This document shows, in pieces, positions 11,084 to 22,939 of a stretch of DNA of 64,000 nt. Position 1 is the first letter of the stretch. Each line of letters starts with the position of its first letter. Under the pieces are notes generated by a model, which worked only from the letters and a program-made list of their open reading frames with translations, was not told where the DNA came from and did no database searches. The DNA is taken from NCBI GenBank assembly GCA_028571685.1, contig CM053162.1, positions 45,232,851 through 45,296,850 of the forward strand, written 5' to 3'. Both the position numbers and the translations under genes were made by a program. The DNA is from Heterohyrax brucei. Lineage: Eukaryota > Chordata > Mammalia > Hyracoidea > Procaviidae.

Positions 11084-14000
11084 ATGTTGATGTTCTTGTT
11101 GCTGTTGGGTGCCATCGAGTGGGTTCCAACTCATAGCTATCCTATGTACAACAGAACAAAACACTGCTTGGTCTTGTGCCATGTCCATAATCATTTTTAT
11201 GTTTGAGCCCATTGTTGCAGCCACCATGTCAATCTATTTTGTTACGGGTTTCCCCTTTTTCACTGACCCTCTACTATTCACAGCATGATGTCCTTCACTA
11301 GGGAATCCCTCCTGACAATATGTCCAAAGTATGTAACATGTAGTCTTGCCATCCCTGCTTCCACAGAGCACTCTAGTTGCATGTCTTCTGAGACAGATCT
11401 GTTCATTCTTCTGGCAGTCCATGGTAGATTCGATACTCTTCTCCAGCACCACAAATTCTTTGGTCTTCCTGTTTCATTGTACACTATTTGCATGTGTATA
11501 AGGCAACTGAAAATACCATGGCCTAAGTCAAGTGCAACTTAGTCTTCAAGGTGACATTTTAGTTTTTCAATACTTTGGAGCTCTTTCGCAGCAGATTTGC
11601 TAAATGCAGTGCATCTTTTGATTTCCTAACTGTTGCTTTCACTGGTGTTAATTCTGGATCTAAGTAAAATGAAATCCTTGACAATGTCAATCTGTTTTCC
11701 ATTTATCACGATGTTGCTTATTGGTCCACTTGTGAGGATTTTTGTCTTCTTGATGTTGAAGTACAATCTATAATGCAGGCTGTGGTCTTTGATTTTCATA
11801 AGTGTTTCAAGTTCTTTTCATGATCAGAAAGCAAGGTTGTATTATCTGCATAATGCAGGTTGTTAATGAGTCTTCCTCCAATCCTAATGCACCATTCTTC
11901 TTCATATAGTCCAGCATCTCAGATTATATGCTTGGCATACAGACTGAATGCCTGTCATGAAAGAATACAACCCTGATGCATACCTTTCCCGACTTTAAAC
12001 CCTGTAGTGTCCCCTTGTTCTCTCTACACAATTGCCTGTTGATGAATACATTGATTCCTCATAAACACAACTAAGTGTTCTAGTACTCCCATTCTCTGTA
12101 ATGTTATCCAGAATTTGTTATGATCCACACAGTCAAATGCCTTTGCATAATCAATTAAACACAGGTAAACATCTTTCTGGGTATTCTCTGCTTTCAGATA
12201 AGATCCATCTGCTATCAGCAATGGTATCCCTGGTTCCATATCCTCTTCTGAATCCAACCTGAATTTCTGACAGTTCCCTGTCAATATATAGCTATAGCCA
12301 CTTTCGAATGATCTTTAACAAAATTTTAGTTGCATCTGGTATTAATGATACCGTTCGATAACTTCTGAACTCAGTTGGGTCACCCTTCTTGGGAATAGGC
12401 ATAAATATGGATCTCTTCCAGTTGGTAGTCCAGGTAGCCATCTTCCAAATTTCTTAGCAGAGACAAGTAAGTACTTTAAGCACTGCAGCCACTTGCTGAA
12501 TTATCTCAGCTCATACTCCACTAATTCCTGAAGCCTTATTTTTTGCCAATGCCTTCAATGCAGCTTTGACTTCTTCCTTCAGTACCATCAGTTTCTGATC
12601 ATACACTACCTCTTGAAATGGCTGAATGTCAACCAACTCTTTTTGAGATAAAGACTGTGTATTCCTTCCATCTTCTTTTAATGCTTCCTGTGTCACTTAA
12701 TATTTTTTCCCTGTAGCATCCTTTACTACTGCAGCTCAAGGCTTGAATTTTTGCCTCAGTTCAGCCTGAGAAATGCAGACTGTATTCTACCTTTTGGCTT
12801 TCTATTTCCAGCTCTTTGTACATGTCATTATAATACTTAATTTTTTCTTCTCAAGCTGCCCCCCTTTGGAATCTTCTATTTAGTTCTTTTACTTCATTAC
12901 TTCTTCCTTTCACTTTAGCCACTAATACCCAGAAGCAATGTGCAGAGTGTCTTCTGACACTCATTTTGGTTTTTTCTTTCTTTCCTGTCTTTTCTGATGA
13001 CCTCTTGCTTTCTTCATGGATGATATCTTCGATGTTATTCCACAACTTGTCTGGTCTTTTGCCTCTAGTGTTCAACACATCACACCTATTCTTGAGATGT
13101 CTAAATGCAAGTGGGATACACTCAAGGCCATATTTTGGCTCTTGTGGACTGGTCCTAATATTCTTCAGTTTCAATCACCCTTTGGCCTTGTTCTGACAGA
13201 TAATATTGAACTTTTCCATTATTGCTTTCCATAGATGTAGTCAGTTTGACACCTGTGGATTCTATCCGGCAAAATCCATGTATACAGCTGCCATTTACAT
13301 TGGTAGAAAACGGTATCTGCAATGAAGAAGTCATTGGTCTTGCAAAATTCTATCACATGCTCTTTAGCATTGTTTCTATCACCAAGGCCATACTTTCCAA
13401 CTACTGATCTTTCTCTGCTGCCAACTTCTGAATCCCAATCACCAGTAATTATCAATGCCTCTTGTCTGCATGTTCAATCAATTTCAGACTGCAAAAGCTG
13501 GCAAAATTCTTCAATCCCTTCATATTTGGTCTTAGTGGTAGATGTGTAAATTGGAATCGTAGTAGTATTGACTGGTCTTCCTTGAAGGCATACAGATATT
13601 ATAGCTACAGATCCTGAAGTGTTCTTTTTGACAATGAATGCAAAGCCATTCCCTTTTAAGCTATCATACATGGTTTAGTAGCCCATATGACTATTTGATT
13701 CAAAATGCCCAATACCAGTCCAATTCAGCTCACTAACATCTAGCATATCAATGTTTATGCATTCCATTTCATTTTGGACCATTTCCAATTTTCCCAGATT
13801 CAAACACTGTATATTCCACATTCCACTTATTAATGGATATTTGCAGCTGTTTCTTCTTATTTTGAGTTTTGCCATATCAGTAAATAAAGGTAACTAAACC
13901 TTGACTACATCCACATCACTAAGGTCAACTCCACTCTGAGGAGGAAGCTCTTCTCCAGTCATCTTATGATGAGGCTCCAACCGGGAGCCTCATTTTCAGG

Positions 14001-14222
14001 CACTATACTTAACATGTTCAGCTGCTATTCACACGGTTTTCACTGGCTACTTATTTTCAGAAGTAGACTCCTGGATCCCTCTTCCAAGCCTGTCTTAGTA
14101 TGGAAGCTAGCTGAAACCTGTCTGCCATAGGTGACCCTGCTGGCATCTGAATACTGGTGGCATAGCCTCCAGCATCACAGCATCATGCAAGCCCCCACAG
14201 TACAACAAACCGACAGACATGT
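11084..14222 (-). mobile_element. RTE/BovB-like LINE (elephant RTE1 type)
   Basis: Nearly complete element on the minus strand. The 3' tail is at 11084-11160 and the 5' end near 14222 ('cacagtacaacaaaccgaca'). The 5' end matches that of the copy at 51287, so the two bracket the family's full length of about 3 kb. Coding remnants run from 13875 (endonuclease) down to about 11280. Numerous stops make it dead. Confidence 0.9.
11280..13875 (-). pseudogene. RTE endonuclease/reverse transcriptase, broken
   Basis: On the minus strand in order: 13875-13675 gives an APE endonuclease start (LGKLEMVQNEM, DMLDVSELNWTGIG). 13455-13219 gives its middle (MIITGDWDSEVGSRE, GKYGLGDRN, HVIEFCKTNDFFIADT, LYTWILPD, QTDYIYGKQ). 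12696-12511 is the linker before the RT. 12284-12024 has the RT core VYLCLIDYAKAFDCVDHNKFW. The next RT motif, near 11850, reads HYADNT, so one catalytic Asp of YADD is Asn. 11493-11234 carries the C-terminal WCWRRVSNLPWTARR-like segment. Frames change repeatedly. Confidence 0.9.
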
Positions 14223-14339
14223 GGGGGACACACACGGTTAGGTGTGGCTATATGAGTATACGTTTTTTATAGGTATATGCATATATAGATATGACTGCAT
14301 ACACATATATTCACATATATATAATAAAGCACATAGGGA
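14223..14339. repeat. TA-rich low-complexity DNA
   Basis: Runs of 'atatat' and 'gtatatgcatatatagata' between the RTE 5' end and the next L1 fragment. Confidence 0.7.
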
Positions 14340-15125
14340 GCACAGTTACAGATACTTCTTAAAATATAACCAAATACCTTGCAGTATTGGTTTTCAGAGT
14401 TTGAAGGATTAGGATCATAGTCTCATGGGACTTCTCAATTAATTAGTACAATAAAGCTCATAAAGTTATGTTCCACATCCTTCTCCGATGAGTAGTGTCT
14501 GGGGTCTTAAAAACTTGTGAGTGGCCATCTAAGATACAACTCTTGGCCATTATTCATCCAAAACAAAAAAAGAAAGAAGAAAACCAAAAATTCAAAGAAG
14601 AAACTAGTCTGTACGACAAACAGTTCACATGAACTATGGCCTCCTCAACCCTGATGATGTCCAGCTATCATTACAGGCCTTTCTAATCAAGGCCACAGTA
14701 GATACACCATGATAAATTGGAAGAAAAATATGAACCATAATCTCAAATTTAAAATAACGAAGACCTGGCTGAAACTGGAGGACTCCCTGAGACTACTGCC
14801 ATGAGATATTTTTCAAATCTTGAACTAAACTAATCCCTGAGGTCATCTTGTAGCTAAATAACAAATGTGTTCACAAAATAATGAATATTATCCATAGATA
14901 CTGTGCTCCTTTTAGAACTCACCTATATAAAATAAAACTAAATAATTACTTTAAAACAAAGATCAGAACATAAAGGAGCAGAGAAACTAGATTAAAGGAA
15001 ACAGAATAATCAGAAAAGAAATAATGAGAATGTTTAAACATTTAATCAATGTCACTGAACAACTTGTGTAGAAATCACTGACTGGAAACCTAAACTGCTG
15101 TATAAAACATCATTGAAAGCACAAG
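14340..15125 (+). repeat. L1 3' UTR fragment
   Basis: Has the landmark 'gtagtgtctggggtcttaaa' at 14490, 'gatgtccagctatcattaca', 'tccctgaggtcatcttgtag' and an end rich in A. The subfamily differs from the first L1 but matches 15361-15905 and 31705-32330. Confidence 0.8.
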
Positions 15126-15360
15126 AAAAAAGAATGCACCTATCACTGTAATATCAGTTCCCAACTAATTTATCTCAAGGCAACAGAAATAAGTAAACCA
15201 AAGAATCAGAAAATAAACTACCACATTTCTACAAAATATGCAAAAATACATATACATATATTGGTATAGCCACAGTAATATCTCACAGAGGGAGGCTGTA
15301 CTTAGCAAACAGACATAAAAGTTGTGTGTTAATTGCATTAAAATGCGGTAGTCTGTAAGA

Positions 15361-15905
15361 CTAATGGTGTCCATGAATTACAGCTTCAGACCAGAAGAAC
15401 TAGATAATGCCCAGCTACTAACATGGACCATTTTGATCAAGGCCACAATAAATGGATCCTGAGAGAACAGAAGAAAAATTTGGAACAGAATTCTATTTCT
15501 TAAAAACTGCAAACTCACAGGATGAGCTGAGACTCCAGAACTCCCCAAAACTATCACCTCAAGACATTGCTTCGAACTTTAAACCAAAATTATCCCTTGA
15601 GGTCACCTTCTAGTTAAATAACAAATGGCTCACAAAATAAAGAATGAATTTCTTTAAAAAGTCATCTATAACAAACTTCTTTAAAGAGTCATCTATGGGA
15701 AACAAAATGGTCAAAAATTACTCCACAGCAAAGATGAGGAGATAAAGGTACAGGGAAACCAGAGTACAACAAACGGCACAACCAGAAAAGAAAGAATGAG
15801 AAGGATGACACACTGTGAAAAATGTAACAAGTATCACTTAATAATTGTTAAAAGTGAACCTAATTGGCTGTGTAAATGTTCACCTTAAAAACAACAAAAA
15901 ATAAA
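15361..15905 (+). repeat. L1 3' UTR fragment, same subfamily as 14340
   Basis: 'gaccagaagaactagataat', 'gatcaaggccacaataaatg' and 'cccttgaggtcaccttctag' align with 14640-15100. It ends in an A-rich tail at 15890-15905. A short imperfect direct repeat ('ttctttaaaaagtcatctat' / 'ttctttaaagagtcatctat') lies at about 15650-15695. Confidence 0.8.
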
Positions 15906-17299
15906 AACACATCAGAGCTCTACAGAGACTATTTGCTGACCTTTACTGAGCACCCCCCTTCTGGAAGTGTGCTGAAGGAACACTGAAAAATGAAGTAAAG
16001 CCTCCCACAACCTTGGCTATTAAAAATATTATCTTCTCTTGCTTAATACATTCATAGTCTCTTGCCAAACATGAGAGCCTCACATAAACTCTGAAATTAA
16101 GAGTGGAAAGAGGTAGTCTGTAATGTTAGGAAATGAAAAAGTTAGAGAGATCTGCTTTGATATGTGAAACATGGGCACTTGATATAATCACGGCTGACAG
16201 GATCTGAAGGGAAGTCTGTGAGGGCTTTGAAGGATTTTCCGTCCTAATAAAAAGGAAGATTAAGAAATGTCTCTCTTCTTTGCCAGATAACAGATCTGTA
16301 TGTGAGCATGAGAAAGCTGAAGCCACATATAATCATCGAGGGGGCCTGATTAACAGAAATACTTCTCCTAACCTTAGTCCTCCTAACTGACTCGGGCATC
16401 ATTTCAATGCATCCAAGTCTTCCACTGTTGAAGATTTTTCCCTCGATAGTTGAGCCACCAGAACCACCTTATTTCTGAGATTCTGGGTAATATAAATAAA
16501 CGACCCTTTATTGTTTATGCCAACTTGTATTATCTTAACTGACAAATATTTCGTGGGTTACTGTACAGCTCAAATGAAATACTATGTGTGAAACACTTAT
16601 GTATGATACACAGCTCATAGCACTGAACTATGTAATATTAATAAAGAACAAATGGACATATCATATGTCATTGAACATAATCATGAAATTTAGAATCAAG
16701 AAATCACATTTATGCACATTCATCCATGTTTCCAGCTTTACAGTCATCCAACATTATTATCTCCTTTTTACTAATATAATGAGGATTAAACTTGCTGCAA
16801 GTCACACAGCTAGGCTGTAGGGTTAAAACCAATGATGTTCTCTCCTTTCACTTATAAAAGAGTCAGGGAACTCATACTCCTGGAAATATCTAATTATCAA
16901 AAGGAATCCCAGTGATTTATGTTTGATCCTACTGTACATGAAGATAAAATAGGTCATAGCAACTTTGTCCAATTCTATCTGTAGATCACTTAAAACAACT
17001 TTATTACATGAAGCTCACATGACTACAGCTTTTATCCAGTCAAAATTCCCTGTGCTTCACCATTCCTGAAAATTCTAGTTAAATATTTTATACTCAAGTA
17101 TATTGGGATGTACATAAATAGCACACATATAAAACAATAAAAAATAAAGACATTCTCATTTTGATTACAATTTTAAATTAAATTACAACCACTCTTATTT
17201 TTGCCACAAGTATACTTCACTTTGGAATTACTAGCTTTGAGATTCAAACTAAAGTGAATGTAATAGTCGTATTTTTAAATACTAATTTGTTCCTCTTCA
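15906..17299. other. mostly unique DNA; one MIR-like fragment
   Basis: No gene found. About 16735-16835 looks like an antisense MIR core ('ctgcaagtcacacagctagg'). The rest is AT-rich with no convincing exon or element. Confidence 0.55.
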
Positions 17300-17317
17300 A
17301 AATTATTTCATAACACC

Positions 17318-18650
17318 ATGACAATGTCTATCGTACCCAAAGCAATCTATACATACCACACAATTTCAATACAAATTCCAATAGCATTTTTTAATGAGAT
17401 CGAGAAACAAATCAACAACTTCACATGGAAAGTGAAGAAGTCTCAGATAAGTAAAGCATTACTGAAGAAGAACAAAGTGAGAGGCCTCACTCTCCCTGAC
17501 TTTAAAATCTACTACACTGTCACAACAGTCAAAACAGCTTGATAACTGGTACAAAAACAGCGACATACTTAATGGACAGAACTGAGAACCCAGATATAAC
17601 ATCAGCCATCTATGAGCAGCTGATATTTGACAAAGGTTCAAAGGCCATGAACTAGGGAAAAAAGTCTCTTTAACAAATAGGGTTGGCATAACTAGATATC
17701 CATCTGCCAAAAAAAATGGAACAAGACCCTTTTCTCATACCATGCACAAAAACTGACTCAAAATGGATCTAAGGCCTAAATGTAAAACCTAAAACAAGTC
17801 TAGAAAAAATATGAACAATGCTGGAAGCCCTAGTACACAGCATAAACAGACTACAAAAAAATTACTAACAAAGCACAAACACTAGAAAATACATAACTAG
17901 AAACTCCTAGAAATCAAACAATTATGCTCATCCAAAGATCTCACCAAAAGAGTGAAAATACTACCCATAGAGTGAGAAGGGATTTTTGGCTATTGCAAAT
18001 CCAATCAGGGTCTAACCTGCATAATCGACAAGGTACTGCAAAAACTCAACAAGAAAAAGATAAATAACTCAGCTAAAAAAATGGGCAAAGGAGATGAACA
18101 GGCACTTCACCTAAGATCTCCATGATGCGAACAGACACATGAGAAAATGCTCACAAAGATTAGCCATCAGAGAAGTCTAAATTAAAGCTACAATCAAATA
18201 TCATCTCACCCCAACAAGGCTGACATTAATCTAAAAAACACAAAATAACAAAAGTCAGAGAGACTGAAGAGACTGGAACACTTCTACACTGCTGGTGGAA
18301 ATGTAGAATGGTACAACCACTTTGGAAATCAATTTGGCATTTTCTTAAAAAGTTAGCATTACCATATCACCCATTGCTTGGAATATATCCTAGAGAAATG
18401 AAGGCTGTCACATGAATAAACACATGCACACTGATGTTTATTACAGCACTTTCTACAATAACAAAAGATGAAATCAACCTAGGTGCCCATCAACAGATGA
18501 ATGAATAAACAAACTATGATATATTCACACAATGGAATACTATGCAACGGTAAAGAACAATAATGATTTTAGGGAATATCTCATACTATGAAATCATCTA
18601 GAAGACATTATGTTCAGTGAAATTAGTCAGATGCAGAAGGATGTATACTG
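17318..18650 (+). pseudogene. L1 ORF2 C-terminal remnant
   Basis: 17318-17542 reads [36 protein letters not shown], homologous to the first L1 at 3608. It stops at 17540-17542, and further homology continues in shifted frames to about 18650 ('acactgctggtggaaatgta', 'gcaccattgaatactatgc'-like end). It is fully degenerate. Confidence 0.85.
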
Positions 18651-19486
18651 TATGGGGACCGCTATTAAAAGGCCTTCAGAAAAGGTTCAAGCACAGAAAA
18701 AATAATCTTTGATGGTAACAACAATATGGAGGGAGGGAGAGGGGTATGTATAGATTAGATAGTACATAGGAATTGGGTTAGGTGAAGGGTATGACAGCAT
18801 GCAGAAGGGAGGTTACCACAACTGGACTACACCAAAAGCTAAAAGGTTTCCTAAATACAATCCAACATTTTGAAGGACAGAGTAACAGGAATAGAGGTCT
18901 TGGGACCACCGTTTCAGGGGACATCTAAGCTAATTGACATAACTAAGTTTTTTAAGAAAATTTTCTGCATACCACTTTAGTAAGTGGCACCTAGGGTCTC
19001 AAAAGCTAGAAAGCTCCCACCTAAAGAGCATCAGTTGGTCTCAATCCACCTGGAGCAGAGGAAATATAAAGGAAATGAAAGAGAAGAGGAAAATACGAGC
19101 CAAGCAGACAGAAGGTATCATATGATCCAGAGACTAATTCAGCATGAGACCAGAAGATCTAGATGGTGTCCGGCCACTACCAATGCCTAGTCACCACCAG
19201 TGAATGCCCTAACAGGGAACACAATGTAAAGTCTTTGACATAACACGGCAAAAATAGGTGTGCAGACCTAGAACTCTACTAAAAGACCACACTCCACGCT
19301 CTGTCAGACTGGAGGGTGTCCTCAGGACATGGTCCCCAGACTCTCTGCTAACTTAAAGCTAACACCAGTACCAAAGCCAATTCTTCAAAGTCTGGACGGG
19401 ATTATAGGACATAGAGGGATGCTGGCAAAGAATACACTTCCTGGCTTAAATATACAAATACAATTAATGACAATCAATTAACCTAA

Positions 19487-20530
19487 ATGACAATTACATT
19501 CATGAATTTGCCACCTGCACTTACATTGGCATCACTGTACAAATAACTCTGTAAGGTTTCATAACCTTGGTATATCAGTGTCTCACAGCTGTGCTCACCT
19601 CAGTGTGTGGCAGTGTCATGCTGAGTTGTATTCATCATTGTTGCAGTGTATAAATGGATTAAACATTTTTCTGAGGGGAAAGAATGTATCACTAATGAAG
19701 AAAGGTCAGGGTGGACAGTAATGAGCAGAAATGATGAAAACTGCAAAAATTCTTCAAATCCTGTGTCAAAATCATGGGCCAACTGTGAGAAGCATAGCAG
19801 ACCAAGTAAATATCAACAGAGAAACAGGAAAATCTTAACTGACAATCTTGGCATGAGAAAAGAGTGTAGAAAAATGATCCCAAAGGAGCTCACCAATGAA
19901 ATAAAGCATCCAGGCACACAATGGAAGTCAGCCAACTCTCCACCACCAAAAAAGTTCCATCAGTCCAAATTCAGAGTCAAAATCATGTTGCTAACCTTTT
20001 TTGATATCAGAGTGATTGTTCATTACAAATTTGTACCAGCTGGACAAACAGTTAACCAAGTTTACTATTTGGAAGTGCTGAAAAGACTGCATGAAAAAGT
20101 TAAACAAAAACGACCTGAACTTTCCACCAACAACTCATGGCTCTTACATCGTGACAATGTAGCAGCTCACCTGGCACTCTCTGTGAGGGAGTTTTTAGAC
20201 AGTAAACCAACAACTGTATTGGAACACCCTACCTACTCACCTGATCTGGCTCCCAGTGAGTTTTTTCTTTATCCAAAGATAAAGGAAATAATTGAAAGGC
20301 AGACATTTAGATGATATTCTGGGCATTGAGGGTAATACAACAACAGCTCTGATAGCCATCCTAGAAAAAGAGTTCCAAAATTGCTTTGAAGGGTAGACAA
20401 CTAGGCACTGGCATCAGTGCATAGCTTCCCATGGGGAGTACTTCACAGGTGACCACAGGGATATTCAGCAATGCAATATGGCGCACTTTTTCTAGGAAGA
20501 GTTTGCAAACTTAATTGTAAAACCCGTATA
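19487..20530 (+). mobile_element. mariner transposon, internally deleted
   Basis: It shares with the 8330 copy 'tttcataaccttggtatatc', 'ctgaaaagactgcatgaaaa' and the 3' end ('gtttgcaaacttaattgtaa' at about 20502). The transposase start (present at 8505-8640) is deleted, leaving about 1.04 kb. The left terminal repeat is poorly preserved. Confidence 0.85.
19646..20314 (+). pseudogene. mariner transposase remnant (222-codon open frame)
   Basis: The longest mariner frame in the window. Residues 1-60 cover the middle of the protein (YKWIKHFSEGKECITNEERSG). Residues about 145-220 hold the catalytic end: LHRDNVAAHLA with the second Asp, then YSPDLAPSEFFLYPKIKE. The third catalytic acid of the DD34D triad is Glu (GAG 20258-20260, residue 205) where family members have Asp. 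The N-terminal DNA-binding domain is missing. It cannot be an active transposase; its length is probably residual. Confidence 0.85.
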
Positions 20531-20762
20531 CACGAGGCTGTCCAAGCAGCTCTTCTTTAGACATAAGATGAAAAGGTGGAAGGTGACAGGAGCTGGTTGA
20601 CTGGATACAGGAAGCACAGGGTGAAAAGCAGGAGGGTGCTGTCACGGGAGGTAGGAGGGGAGAGGTAAAACAGTAGCATAGTGGTGTGTATTCAGGTTTT
20701 TATAGAAACTGACTTGGACTGTAGTTTTACTCAAAGCAAAATAATTTTTTTTAAAAAAAGAA

Positions 20763-22020
20763 TTATTTCAGAATAACTTCAGCAAATGTTCTACATGCCA
20801 TCTAAACCAATAAAATAATATCTACGATCCCTAACATTATTTTTGTGTTTTAAAAAAAGGACAGAGCCCACCATTGTTTTATTTTAGCTAAGTTAACTAA
20901 ATATGTAGCCCTATATAATCTTTCACTTTAAAAAGATTTGTAATAACTTCATCTTTGATTTACTTCATAAATCTTAACCTTTCTGTTTAAATTACTCTAT
21001 TTTTAATCACAGTATTTGCCAACATGGCTATTTATTATTTACACAGATGCTACAGTAAAGTACATATTTCTAAACCACAGCTGCCTTAGCCAACAGCAAA
21101 GACGTTGTTCGGCTGCTTTCTAAATACAAGTTTGCTAGTTTCAATGAAAAGGAATCATTGTTATATAAACACCTTTAAATTTACATTTCACTAAAGAAAA
21201 CATTGACATACAGGACTTCTTACTAAATGCATACCAATATTATATATGCTATAGCTAAAATTAACACAGGGGTAAATAGTTCTACACTACATAAGTGTAA
21301 GATCTTCTGAGTTCCAAAATTCCTAAGGTGTCAAGGGCCAGCACTGTATTTCAAGGCTTTGAAATTTAATGCTCCTTTAATGTTCTCTGTTGGATGTTGT
21401 TAGAATTAGTATTTCAGATACTGACTGCAATTTGAATCAAACAATGCCTATCTAATGCTGAACTGGGCAAAAATATTTTAATAAGTATGTCTCCAAAGCT
21501 AGCATGACAGTTCAATGTGGTATTATTTGTTGCCTCGACAAAATCAAATGTTAGCAATGAATTCAAAAGCCACCTGGAGATTCAAATGCACAATGGAACT
21601 GCAAGGACATATTGTACTACTTGACATTAATTAGTACCAGGGACAGTTTGCTGGAGAAGGCTGAGAAGAGAGAAAATTTGATTGTCTGTATTCTCTGAAA
21701 TGTGCTGATATACCTACCTGCTCCAAAATCCTCTCTCACAAAGTATTATGCTACCTGTCAAAGACAATGTATACACTAAGCAGTGCTAACGTGTTTCTTG
21801 ATCTGAATGACAAGGGCAATTAACTTTAAAGAGAACAAGACTGTGAACTACCAGACAGGTGACTCTGATTTTATATTTCTGGGCTTGGGGATCAGTCATA
21901 TACATGATGTTTGTGGTATTCCCAGACTACAGGACTATCGTGGATGGCTGTCAATGAGAACACTCCTTATGAAGACTCTCCCTCTAAAATTCACTTTAAG
22001 TTAAACACAGAAATCATGAA
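20763..22020. other. no recognised feature
   Basis: Apparently unique AT-rich DNA. I see no long frame, splice-bounded exon or known repeat. Confidence 0.5.
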
Positions 22021-22022
22021 CT

Positions 22023-22165
22023 CTTTTTTTTTATTGTCATTAAGTGACAGTTTACAATCCAAGGCAATTTGCAGCATAAAACCCTGAACACATACCTCTA
22101 TGCTACTCTATCTGCTCTCTGAACTCTGTGACAGCACACTCCTCCTTTCCACTCTGTACTTCCAT
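22023..22165 (-). repeat. L1 3' end, antisense
   Basis: Begins with a T run and 'tgtcattaagtgacagttta', the complement of an L1 tail ('gtaaactgtcatctaaagca' at 31670 is related). Confidence 0.6.
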
Positions 22166-22939
22166 TTTTCAGAAATTATGAGTTTTTAAGAAAACAACAA
22201 CATGGAAAACTCTCTTTCTCTCAGTAGCTGCTATGAAAATTCAGTCTGGAAGATCACGGGAGAAATTTTTAACAAGTGCCCAGTGAGAAAGATTAAACTC
22301 TGGAAATAGTCTTTGAAGAATTATGCACTCCAACTCTAGAGGAGAAAAGCAGATCAATCTGTTTTGTTCCCCAGAGAGAGGCAGGAAACGGACGGGAATC
22401 TGACAGCAGCACACTGTGTGCTACCCTCAAGCTTGAGTAAAAAATTAAATGTAGAGTCACACTTTGTTTTACTCAAATACATAATGAAATATGTATTCCA
22501 AAGATAATCTCGAGCTTCTAAAATGTCCTTTTTATTTTCTGCTTTCTATTAACAAAAATTAATGGAATGTGGAAATTATTGAACAATATCATTAATATTA
22601 CATGCAAGTAAATTTTTGCCAAAGATATTTCAAAAACAGCTGCAGAAGTACATTGCCAGGCAACCACCAGAAATTCAAGCCAGAGTCAGAAGAGGGCATA
22701 GAACAAGGGATATCACTGCTGATGCTAAATGGATCCTGGCTTGAAAGCAGAGAATACTAGAAAGATGTTTATTCACCTATGTTTTACTGGCTATGTAAAG
22801 GAATGCAATGGTGTAGCTCTAACTAATTTTGGGTAACACTGTAAAAAAATGAGATTTCCAGAATATTTAATTGTGCTCATGCAGAGCCTGTACACAGACC
22901 AAGAGGCAGTTTTTCAAACAGAACAGGGGGCACTGTGTG
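22166..22939. other. no recognised feature
   Basis: Unique-looking sequence without coding evidence. Confidence 0.5.

Larger units (their letters stand above)
17300..20762 (+). mobile_element. 5'-truncated L1, interrupted by a mariner
   Basis: The ORF2 C-terminal part begins at about 17310 and is followed by a 3' UTR at about 18680-19486. It resumes at about 20531 ('acgaggctgtccaagcagct', matching L1 3' UTR at 24060) and ends in an A tail near 20750. The mariner at 19487-20530 was therefore inserted later. Confidence 0.85.

Noticed and set aside
16584..16820. 78-codon frame
   Set aside because: Unsupported, AT-rich, overlaps an antisense MIR-like stretch.
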